Part shown: positions 16,938 to 23,421 of the stretch, in pieces
Layout: the number at the start of each line of letters is the position of its first letter
Position numbering within the stretch: the stretch's first letter is position 1
DNA from: DMER64 sp964600385
GTDB taxonomy: Bacteria; Bacteroidota; Bacteroidia; Bacteroidales; UBA932
Direction of reading: 5' to 3'
Assembly (NCBI GenBank): GCA_964600385.1
Contig: CAZRJC010000024.1
Coordinates: 1-28,574, forward strand
Length of the DNA stretch: 28,574 nt
Made by a program: the position numbers and the translations under genes
The notes under the pieces: generated by a model
Databases searched by the model: none
The model's input: only the letters and a program-made list of their open reading frames with translations
What the model was told of the DNA's origin: nothing

Positions 16938-17514
16938 TTTCTTTGTTTTTATTGTTGGTAGCCTGTAACATATGCCCGGGGATCACCATCATGACCAGGA
17001 ATACAAGGGCCAGTAAAGGCGTCTGGATGGTCCCTTCAATCCAAAGAAATGCAAACGAAATCAGAACTCCTGCAAAACCGCATATAATGAAAGGCCGGTA
17101 ACGCACAAAAAGCCCCGAGCAACTTACTCCAATGGCTACCAGTAAAGTCATGACAAATGCCACCGGGAATCCTCTGAGAATAAACGGTACGATCGTGCAT
17201 AACACCATTATGCCGAACAAAAGATACCACATTCTGGCAATTATGCGGCCAATATACGAACCCGGAGTACTTTCTGCGCGGGAACGCCTTGTCTTGAGCA
17301 ATCCCAGTGCCGGCCAGCCCAACAGGGGAATGGCTGCCCAAAGAAGATGGAACCAATAATTTCCCGTAAGTGAGAGTGCAAGCCAAACGGCCAGTGAAGT
17401 AATCACGCTGGCATACCCGAAAATCAACATGGGTAAAGCGGCGTTTCTTTCAATACCTTTTCTGGTATTGTTTATCATTCTGGTAATCAAATCCAGACTT
17501 TCTTTTTCATTCAT
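16930..17514 (-). CDS. Multi-pass inner-membrane protein, unknown function, paired with winged-helix regulator
   Basis: 194 residues. After a short charged N-terminus (MNEKESLDLITRMINNTRKGIERN) there are about five to six hydrophobic segments: LPMLIFGYASVITSLAVWLAL, FHLLWAAIPLLGWPALGLL, MWYLLFGIMVLCTIVPFIL, AFVMTLLVAIGVSCSGLFV, FIICGFAGVLISFAFLW and LLALVFLVMMVIPGHML. The tail is charged (NNKNKENA). No catalytic motif is seen. The arrangement of membrane protein then small winged-helix regulator in a coupled pair is frequent in Bacteroidetes, but its job is unclear. It is divergent from the methionine operon and has a good promoter of its own. Confidence 0.8.
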   Translation of the reverse strand: MNEKESLDLITRMINNTRKGIERNAALPMLIFGYASVITSLAVWLALSLTGNYWFHLLWAAIPLLGWPALGLLKTRRSRAESTPGSYIGRIIARMWYLLFGIMVLCTIVPFILRGFPVAFVMTLLVAIGVSCSGLFVRYRPFIICGFAGVLISFAFLWIEGTIQTPLLALVFLVMMVIPGHMLQATNNKNKENA

Positions 17515-17540
17515 GGTGTTATTGTTTTATAAAGTCATTG

Positions 17541-17570
17541 CAAATATAAATAACTTTATTTTATAAACAA
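17541..17570 (-). promoter_or_regulatory. Promoter of the membrane protein / winged-helix operon
   Basis: On the minus strand TTG (17570-17568), 19 nt, then TATATTTG (17548-17541), a full match to the -7 consensus with correct -33 spacing. The ATG at 17514 is 26 nt downstream of the box. Among the best-formed promoters in the window. Confidence 0.55.
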
Positions 17571-17591
17571 TGCATTTATTTAAAAAATTTT

Positions 17592-17599
17592 TATATTTG
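17592..17599 (+). promoter_or_regulatory. -7 promoter box of the metY-metX-thrA-asd operon
   Basis: TATATTTG matches TAnnTTTG. It lies 127 nt before the metY ATG, so the transcript would have a leader of about 120 nt containing the Met-rich ORF and hairpins. No TTTG or TTG is present at the -33 position, so strength is uncertain. The box ends 4 nt before the first leader ATG (17604). Confidence 0.5.
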
Positions 17600-17603
17600 C
17601 GAT

Positions 17604-17654
17604 ATGAATTACATGCTCTATCTGTATTCTATGTCTATGCGCATGCATCTTTAA
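17604..17654 (+). CDS. Methionine-rich leader peptide upstream of metY
   Basis: Sixteen codons followed by TAA encode MNYMLYLYSMSMRMHL: five Met in sixteen, with three at alternating positions (codons 10, 12, 14). It lies in the 5' leader of the aspartate-to-homocysteine operon, in a different frame from metY, and its stop sits in the loop of a small hairpin just before a terminator. This is what an attenuator leader peptide sensing charged tRNA-Met would look like. Depending on the transcription start, translation may begin at 17604 (almost leaderless) or at Met4 (17613), which still leaves four Met codons in thirteen. No Shine-Dalgarno is expected in this phylum. Function is inferred from composition and position. 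Confidence 0.6.
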   Translation: MNYMLYLYSMSMRMHL

Positions 17655-17683
17655 GATGCATTCAGGACCCGGGTTCGTCTGAA
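17643..17683 (+). promoter_or_regulatory. Leader hairpin and antiterminator of the met operon attenuator
   Basis: Hairpin 1 is ATGCATC (17643-17649) with GATGCAT (17655-17661), a perfect 7-bp stem whose loop holds the leader stop codon. The antiterminator is TTCAGGAC (17661-17668) with GTCTGAA (17677-17683): seven pairs with one bulged G and an 8-nt loop. The antiterminator takes up GAA of the terminator 3' arm and places the terminator 5' arm in its loop, so the two cannot form together. A ribosome finishing at the TAA (17652-17654) would cover about 17661-17666 and block the antiterminator. One stalled at Met codons 10-14 would not. Confidence 0.5.
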
Positions 17684-17698
17684 CCCGATTTATTTTTT
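17670..17698 (+). terminator. Rho-independent-like terminator in the metY leader (attenuator)
   Basis: CGGGTTC (17670-17676), loop GTCT, GAACCCG (17681-17687): a perfect 7-bp, GC-rich stem, followed by ATTTATTTTTT (17688-17698, nine T in eleven). It lies 28 nt before the metY ATG, so it can only act as a premature terminator of the met operon, not as the end of an upstream plus-strand gene, since none exists there. Confidence 0.7.
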
Positions 17699-17725
17699 CC
17701 CATTTTCCACTTAACATACTTGAAA

Positions 17726-19027
17726 ATGTCAGAATATTCTCATTTTGAGACCTTACAGGTCCATGCCGGTCGTAAGTCAGATCCCGAGACCGGTTCGTGT
17801 GCCACCCCACTCTACCAGACTGCTTCCTATACATTCAAAAGTATTGAGCATGCCGCACGGTTATTTGAGCTGAAAGAGGATGGATATATTTATTCCCGTC
17901 TTTCCAATCCTACGACGGAAGTACTGGAAAAACGCATAGCCGCACTGGAAGGAGGAACTGCCGCCGTAGCCGTTTCATCGGGACAGGCAGCACATCTGCT
18001 TACCTTCCAAAACATAGCATCGCCCGGAGACAACGTCGTTTGCGCCTCTTCGCTTTACGGAGGAAGTTATACGCTGTTCAACAACAGCCTTCGGCACTTT
18101 GGCATAGATTTCCGTTTTGCCGGCGGAAAAGAGGCCTCCGATTTTCAACGGCTGACCGATAGCGCGACCAAAGCCGTTTTTGCCGAGACCATTGGAAACT
18201 CAGATTATTTTGTTCCCGATTTCGAGGCGCTGGCCGATATCTGTCATAAAGCGGGCATCCCCCTGATCATAGACAACACATTTGGCGGAGGAGGCTATCT
18301 TTTCCGTCCGCTGGACTTTGGAGCCAGCATTGTTACACACTCCGCCACCAAATGGATTGGGGGGCACGGCAACAGTATAGCCGGCATAGTGGTTGACGGC
18401 GGAAATTTCAACTGGGACAATGGCCGTTTCCCCGAGTTTACCGAGGATTGTGCCTCGTACCACGGATTGAATTTCTGGAAAACATTCGGAGGCGTGGAAA
18501 ACGGACAACCCAATACGGCATTTGCCACAAGGGTTAGGGCTCTGGGATTGCGCGACCTGGGCTGTTGCCTGGCTCCGTTCAATGCACTTCTCATCCTGCA
18601 GGGAACCGAGACACTCTCACTGCGCATGCAGAGGGCCATGGACAATACGCTGGAACTGGCGGAATGGTTGGTTAAACATCCAAAAGTTGAAAGTGTGAAT
18701 TACCCCGGTCTTAAAGACAATCCGTCATATGCCAATGCCCGCAGGTACTTTAAAAAAGGATTCGGTGCAGTACTTAGTTTTGCCGTAAAAGGCAGCCGGG
18801 AGGAAACGGCCCGATTTGTTGAACGGCTGGGTCTCATTACCCACCTGGTTAATGTAGGTGACAATAAAACCCTCATCGCACATCCTGCCTCGACCACACA
18901 CGGCCAGATGGATCAAACCGCCCTGAAAGCTGCGGGTATTGGCCCCGGCACACTCAGACTGGCAGTTGGCATAGAACATATCGACGACCTTAAAGCAGAT
19001 CTGGAAGAATCCCTTAACAAACTGTAG
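17726..19027 (+). CDS. metY: O-acetylhomoserine sulfhydrylase (O-acetylhomoserine aminocarboxypropyltransferase)
   Basis: 433 residues from ATG at 17726. The frame is open further upstream to 17570, but that extension has no family similarity and reads through the leader hairpins. PLP-dependent Cys/Met-metabolism family fold type I: HFETLQVHAGRKSDPETG at the N-terminus, YSRLSNPTTEVLEKRIAALE, Asp183 in IIDNTF and the PLP-binding Lys209 in THSATKWIGGHG. The ~430-residue length and the insert after GGHGNSIAGIVVDGG fit MetY rather than the shorter cystathionine synthase/lyase. It joins O-acetylhomoserine with sulfide to give homocysteine, in the cytoplasm. metX, encoding the substrate-forming enzyme, follows after 4 nt, which strongly supports the call. 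Expression is probably controlled by the leader attenuator. Confidence 0.96.
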   Translation: MSEYSHFETLQVHAGRKSDPETGSCATPLYQTASYTFKSIEHAARLFELKEDGYIYSRLSNPTTEVLEKRIAALEGGTAAVAVSSGQAAHLLTFQNIASPGDNVVCASSLYGGSYTLFNNSLRHFGIDFRFAGGKEASDFQRLTDSATKAVFAETIGNSDYFVPDFEALADICHKAGIPLIIDNTFGGGGYLFRPLDFGASIVTHSATKWIGGHGNSIAGIVVDGGNFNWDNGRFPEFTEDCASYHGLNFWKTFGGVENGQPNTAFATRVRALGLRDLGCCLAPFNALLILQGTETLSLRMQRAMDNTLELAEWLVKHPKVESVNYPGLKDNPSYANARRYFKKGFGAVLSFAVKGSREETARFVERLGLITHLVNVGDNKTLIAHPASTTHGQMDQTALKAAGIGPGTLRLAVGIEHIDDLKADLEESLNKL

Positions 19028-19031
19028 CCTC

Positions 19032-20030
19032 ATGATCAAAAAAAGTTACCTGTACAACAAAACTTTCACTTTCGAGAACGGCCAAACGCTCCCCTCTCTG
19101 GAAATCTGTTATCACTGCAGTGAAGGATCGCCCAAAGGCCGCCGGGTAGTCTGGATCTGCCATGCACTCACCGCTAACTCCAATCCTCTGGAATGGTGGC
19201 CTTCCCTGGCCGGTCCGGGTAAATTCTTCGACCCGGAAAAACATTTCCTTATTTGCGCCAACGTCCTGGGCTCCTGTTACGGCACTACAGGTCCCGTCTC
19301 GCTCGACTTTCCGATGTTCTCGGTGCGCGATATGGTAAAGGCGCACGAAATACTCAGAGAGCATCTGCAGATAGACTCCATAGACCTGCTGATTGGTGGT
19401 TCAAACGGCGGATTCCAGGCCCTGGAATGGAGCATCTCCAATCCCACGGTTATTAAGGAATTATGCCTTATAGCCTGTAGCGCACGGATAAGCGCATGGG
19501 CCACCGCCCTCAACGAATCGCAGAGAATGGCGCTTTGGACCGATCCTTCTTTTGAACGGCAGGAAGGTCCCGATGGAGGTAAAACGGGCCTGGCAGCCGC
19601 ACGCACCGTGGCGCTGTTGTCTTACCGCTCCTACGAGGGTTACTGCCAGACACAGTCCGAGGATAATCCCGAATGCTTTCTGGCCCGTAAAGCATGCTCC
19701 TATCAGCAATACCAGGGCAAAAAACTGACCGATCGCTTTAACGCCTACAGTTATTATTATCTGACGCTAAGCCTGGATACGCACAATGCAGGCAGGGGCA
19801 GAGGCGGAGTTGAAAAAGCCTTGTCCCGGATCACGGCCCGTACCTTATGCATTGCCATAGACAGCGACCTTTTGTTCCCGCTTTCAGAAATGGAATATTT
19901 GACAAATCACATACCCGGCGCCGGATTGGTTGTTATCTCGTCCGATTTTGGTCACGACGGTTTTTTATTGGAACACGAACAAATCATTAACGCAATATGC
20001 AAGTACTTAAATTTGGAGGCAGTTCGGTAG
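19032..20030 (+). CDS. metX: Homoserine O-acetyltransferase family (alpha/beta hydrolase)
   Basis: 332 residues. Alpha/beta-hydrolase fold with CHALTANSNPLEWWPSLAGPG near the N-terminus, NVLGSCYGTTGP, the nucleophile elbow GGSNGGFQALEW (Ser124; most MetX proteins have GGSMGG), RFNAYSYYYLTLSLDTHNAGRGRG, the acid in IAIDSDLLFP and the catalytic His in DFGHDGFLLE. It activates homoserine with acetyl-CoA for MetY. Some MetX-family enzymes use succinyl-CoA; linkage to an O-acetylhomoserine sulfhydrylase favours acetyl. The 3' end overlaps thrA by 34 nt, and since the thrA start is fixed by its first strand (MQVLKFGGSS) the overlap is real. Confidence 0.94.
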   Translation: MIKKSYLYNKTFTFENGQTLPSLEICYHCSEGSPKGRRVVWICHALTANSNPLEWWPSLAGPGKFFDPEKHFLICANVLGSCYGTTGPVSLDFPMFSVRDMVKAHEILREHLQIDSIDLLIGGSNGGFQALEWSISNPTVIKELCLIACSARISAWATALNESQRMALWTDPSFERQEGPDGGKTGLAAARTVALLSYRSYEGYCQTQSEDNPECFLARKACSYQQYQGKKLTDRFNAYSYYYLTLSLDTHNAGRGRGGVEKALSRITARTLCIAIDSDLLFPLSEMEYLTNHIPGAGLVVISSDFGHDGFLLEHEQIINAICKYLNLEAVR

Positions 20031-22402
20031 CCAACGCGTCTACCATCACCAAGGTTATTAATATTTTAAAAGAGGCCTCGGGGAAAGACAAGACCATTTT
20101 CGTGGCCTCGGCCATTAGCGGAGCTACGGACAAATTAATAGAGATCGGGACCCTTGCCGGAGCCGGAAATAAAAAATACGAAGAACTTATCCGTGAGCTT
20201 GAAACACGTCACCAGGAAATCATAAACAAACTTCTTCCGGCGGATTTTCAACACGAGATTCAAAGCCAGGTTGCCGCTCTTTTCGATGAATTGAAAGGCA
20301 TCTGCAAAGGGGTATATCTTATCCGGGAGATCAGCCTCTACACGACCGACCTGATCATGAGTTTCGGAGAGTTGTTATCCACAAATATCATCCATGCAAA
20401 ATGCCTCTCGCAGGGCATGAGCTGCAAATGGGTGGATTCCCGGGAACTGATCAAAACAGATTTGATTGGATCCCACAACGTAGTGAATACAGAATCCACG
20501 TACAGGAACATCCGTAAAATGGTCCGCGCCAACTCTGCCAAGGTTTTTATTGTTCCGGGATTTATTGCCACCGATTCGGATGGCCGCGCCACCACCCTGG
20601 GACGGGGCGGATCTGATTACACCGCCTCGTTAATGGCCGTGGGGGCCGGGGCCAGGATCCTTGAGATCTGGACCGATGTCAACGGCATGATGACAGCAGA
20701 CCCGAGAATCGTTCCCCAGGCAGTGACAATAGGAAACATATCTTATAAAGAGGCACTGGAACTTTCGCACTTTGGAGCAAAAGTCTTATATCCGCCCACT
20801 ATTCAGCCGGTAGTAGCCGGCGGGATTCCCATTCTGGTTAAAAACACATTTAATCCGCACGCTGCCGGAACGCTTATCGAACAGAACCCGCCGGAAGGCA
20901 ATGACAAGATCAAGGGAATTTCCAGCAGCAACCGGATTGCCCTGTTATCCATGGAAGGAAGCGGCATGGTAGGCGTCCCGGGCTATTCGAGCCGGCTTTT
21001 CGATGCGCTTACCAAGCAGGATATCAACATCATACTTATCACCCAGGCCTCCTCGGTACATACCATGCTCGTGGCCATTGAAGAAAAAGAGGCCGGCAAA
21101 GCAAAGAAAGCCGCCGATGAAGTCTTCGCCTATGAAATATCTCTGAATAAAGTAGAACCACTTAAGGTCGAATGTGGTTTTTCCATTATCAGCCTTATCG
21201 GAGACGATATGAAAAACCAGTCCGGAGCCAGCGGACGCATGTTCGAGGCCATAGGCAGAAGGAACATCACCATCCGGGCCATTGCCCAGGGTTCGTCCGA
21301 GAAAAACGTATCGGCCGTTGTTGCTACGTCCGATGTGGAAGAAGCCATCCGTGCCGTTCACGAAGAATTCTTCGGAGAGCCCGGTGTGAAGGTGAACCTG
21401 TTCATTGCCGGATACGGAAATGTGGGAAAACAACTGGTGAATATAATTTTTGAACAGAAAGAGGCAATCAGGGAAACAAAAGGGATTGAACTGAATATTG
21501 CCGGAATAGCCAATTCACGCACCATGATCTTCGATAAAACCGGTCTGGACAGGGAGCACATTGCGGAAGTGCTGGGAAGAAAAGATATTGCCGGAAGCAA
21601 CGACTCATTCCCCGACCGGGTAATTGAATGTAACATGCGTAACAGTCTTTTTGTGGATTGTACCGGCGATAAATACACTGCGGCCCGGTACGCCGAGATC
21701 CTCTCCAACAAAATAGGAATCGTGACCTGCAACAAAATAGCCAATGCGTCGGGAATGGATTACTACCTTGCCCTGAGACGGAACGCCCGCAACGAGCACG
21801 TCCCGTTCCTTTACGAAACGAATGTGGGAGCGGCGCTGCCGGTGATTTCCCTTATCGGGCAAATGGTCCGGAGCGGCGATAAGATTTCGCGTATTGAAGC
21901 CAGCCTCTCAGGTACACTCAATTATGTGTTTACCCATTATGACGGATCCGTACCGTTTGAGCAAATTGTAGCGCAGGCCAAAGAACTGGGTTATACGGAA
22001 CCCGATCCGCTCACCGATCTTTCAGGAACGGACGTGATACGAAAAGCACTTATACTGGCCCGTGAAACAGGATTGTCTCTAGAAGAGGAAGACATAAAAA
22101 CAACCTCATACCTGCCGGCTGTCTGGCCCGATGAATCGCATTTCCTTAAGCTGTACAACGGGGTTTTCCGCGAAGGCAAAAAGCTCAAATACCTCGCATG
22201 CATAGAAAACGGACAGGTGAATGTTGGTCTGCAGGCCGTTGATGCAACCCATCCGTTTTTCAATCTGGGCAATACAGACAGTGCCCTTCTTGTTTACAGC
22301 AGCATGTATCCCGGGGGACTGAAAGTGGAAGGTGCCGGAGCAGGCGCCGTTCAGACAGCCTCAGGTTTGTTTAATGATATTCTTCAAAGCGTCAAAATAT
22401 GA
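19997..22402 (+). CDS. thrA: Bifunctional aspartokinase / homoserine dehydrogenase
   Basis: 801 residues. The aspartokinase part (about 1-290) starts VLKFGGSSVANAS and has FIVPGFIATDSDGRATTLGRGGSDYTA and EIWTDVNGMMTADPRIV. Two ACT regulatory domains follow (about 310-455, with ALLSMEGSGMVGVPG, INIILITQASS, SIISLIGDDM and ITIRAIAQGSSEKNVS). The homoserine dehydrogenase part (about 465-801) has the Rossmann motif LFIAGYGNVGKQLV, SLSGTLNYVF and the catalytic segment GYTEPDPLTDLSGTDVIRKALILARETG. It makes aspartyl phosphate and reduces aspartate semialdehyde to homoserine. In a met operon this is probably the methionine-branch isozyme (a MetL-like role), although the sequence alone cannot tell threonine from methionine control. 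The stop overlaps the asd start by 4 nt (ATGA). Confidence 0.96.
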   Translation: MQVLKFGGSSVANASTITKVINILKEASGKDKTIFVASAISGATDKLIEIGTLAGAGNKKYEELIRELETRHQEIINKLLPADFQHEIQSQVAALFDELKGICKGVYLIREISLYTTDLIMSFGELLSTNIIHAKCLSQGMSCKWVDSRELIKTDLIGSHNVVNTESTYRNIRKMVRANSAKVFIVPGFIATDSDGRATTLGRGGSDYTASLMAVGAGARILEIWTDVNGMMTADPRIVPQAVTIGNISYKEALELSHFGAKVLYPPTIQPVVAGGIPILVKNTFNPHAAGTLIEQNPPEGNDKIKGISSSNRIALLSMEGSGMVGVPGYSSRLFDALTKQDINIILITQASSVHTMLVAIEEKEAGKAKKAADEVFAYEISLNKVEPLKVECGFSIISLIGDDMKNQSGASGRMFEAIGRRNITIRAIAQGSSEKNVSAVVATSDVEEAIRAVHEEFFGEPGVKVNLFIAGYGNVGKQLVNIIFEQKEAIRETKGIELNIAGIANSRTMIFDKTGLDREHIAEVLGRKDIAGSNDSFPDRVIECNMRNSLFVDCTGDKYTAARYAEILSNKIGIVTCNKIANASGMDYYLALRRNARNEHVPFLYETNVGAALPVISLIGQMVRSGDKISRIEASLSGTLNYVFTHYDGSVPFEQIVAQAKELGYTEPDPLTDLSGTDVIRKALILARETGLSLEEEDIKTTSYLPAVWPDESHFLKLYNGVFREGKKLKYLACIENGQVNVGLQAVDATHPFFNLGNTDSALLVYSSMYPGGLKVEGAGAGAVQTASGLFNDILQSVKI

Positions 22403-23415
22403 AAATAGCCGTTGTTGGTGCCACCGGACTGGTAGGAAGCACCATGATCAGAATCCTTGAAGAAAGGAACTTTCCGGTAAGCGAATTAATCCCCGTCGCC
22501 TCGGAAAAATCGGAAGGAAAGGAAGTCCTTTTCAGGGGTAAAACATTCCGCGTGGTTTCCCCCGAGAAAGCCCTGGAAATGAGTCCTCAGATAGCCTTAT
22601 TCTCTGCAGGGGCGACTGTCTCGCGCAAATGGGCACCCCAATTTGCCAAAGCCAAATGCCGAGTGATTGATAACTCTTCGTGCTGGCGCATGGATCCCGT
22701 TGTAAAACTCATAGTACCGGAAATAAACGGCGATATTCTTACCACGGAGGATTACCTTGTTGCCAATCCCAACTGCTCCACCATTCAGATGGTCATGGCA
22801 CTCGCTCCGCTTCACAAAGCCTTCCGGCTGAAAAGAATTGTAGTATCCACCTATCAGTCGGTTTCCGGGACGGGGCAAAAGGGAGTGAAACAATTACTTG
22901 ATGAAAGACAGGCCCGCTTTAGCGGGAACAATACAGGCAAAACCACAGGGTCGGCCTATCCCTACCCCATTGACCTGAATGTCATTCCGCAGATAGATGT
23001 ATTTCTTCCCGACGGATACACAAAGGAAGAGATCAAGATGGTGAACGAAACGCACAAAATACTGAATGATTATTCCATAGGCGTGTCGGCCACAACAGTG
23101 CGCGTTCCTGTTACGGGAGGCCATTCCGAGTCCGTCAATGCTCAGTTTGAACGGCCCTTTACGCTCGAACAGGTCATAGAATTACTCACATCGTTCCCGG
23201 GAATAACCCTGCAGGACAATCCCGGCTCATTGACCTATCCCATGCCTTTGTTCAGTGAAGGCTCGAACCAGGTGTTTGTGGGCCGTCTCCGCAACGACAA
23301 CTCGTGTGAAAATACGCTGAACATGTGGGTGGTATCGGACAACCTCAGAAAAGGAGCCGCCACCAATGCCGTTCAAATTGCAGAAAAACTGGCCGGTCTG
23401 TTAAAACGACAGTAA
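22399..23415 (+). CDS. asd: Aspartate-semialdehyde dehydrogenase
   Basis: 338 residues. NADP-binding N-terminus MKIAVVGATGLVGSTMIRILEER; the catalytic Cys126 is in VANPNCSTIQMV; STYQSVSGTGQKG and the catalytic His in RVPVTGGHSESV are present. It converts aspartyl phosphate to aspartate semialdehyde, the step between the two ThrA reactions, feeding methionine, threonine, lysine and diaminopimelate. It overlaps thrA by 4 nt and is the last gene of the operon. Its 3' end overlaps the convergent racemase-like gene by 15 nt, and a strong hairpin straddles the two stop codons. Confidence 0.97.
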   Translation: MKIAVVGATGLVGSTMIRILEERNFPVSELIPVASEKSEGKEVLFRGKTFRVVSPEKALEMSPQIALFSAGATVSRKWAPQFAKAKCRVIDNSSCWRMDPVVKLIVPEINGDILTTEDYLVANPNCSTIQMVMALAPLHKAFRLKRIVVSTYQSVSGTGQKGVKQLLDERQARFSGNNTGKTTGSAYPYPIDLNVIPQIDVFLPDGYTKEEIKMVNETHKILNDYSIGVSATTVRVPVTGGHSESVNAQFERPFTLEQVIELLTSFPGITLQDNPGSLTYPMPLFSEGSNQVFVGRLRNDNSCENTLNMWVVSDNLRKGAATNAVQIAEKLAGLLKRQ

Positions 23416-23421
23416 CCGGCC
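23391..23421 (-). terminator. Hairpin terminator across the convergent asd and racemase gene ends
   Basis: GGCCGGT (23391-23397) pairs with ACCGGCC (23415-23421), continued by CTGT (23398-23401) with ACAG (23409-23412), a 2-nt bulge and a 7-nt loop. On the minus strand it is followed by AGTTTTTC, a short T-run, so it best serves the racemase transcript. On the plus strand no T-run follows, though the hairpin may still help end the met operon. It contains both stop codons. Confidence 0.55.

Noticed and set aside
17570..17725. N-terminal 52-residue extension of metY from an upstream in-frame ATG
   Set aside because: The extension has no similarity to MetY, reads through the leader hairpins and terminator, and its ATG lies upstream of the -7 box. 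The family N-terminus begins at the ATG at 17726.
17600..17725. SAM riboswitch (SAM-I or SAM-II) in the metY leader
   Set aside because: I could not find the SAM-I core or the SAM-II conserved segments such as GCTAAA and GATAAA. The leader is instead explained by a Met-rich ORF plus terminator/antiterminator. A covariance-model search would settle it.
19997..20030. 34-nt overlap of metX and thrA as a frameshift or assembly error
   Set aside because: Both ends look natural: thrA must begin at MQVLKFGGSS, and metX ends normally after its last helix. Overlap in a tight operon is a simpler explanation.
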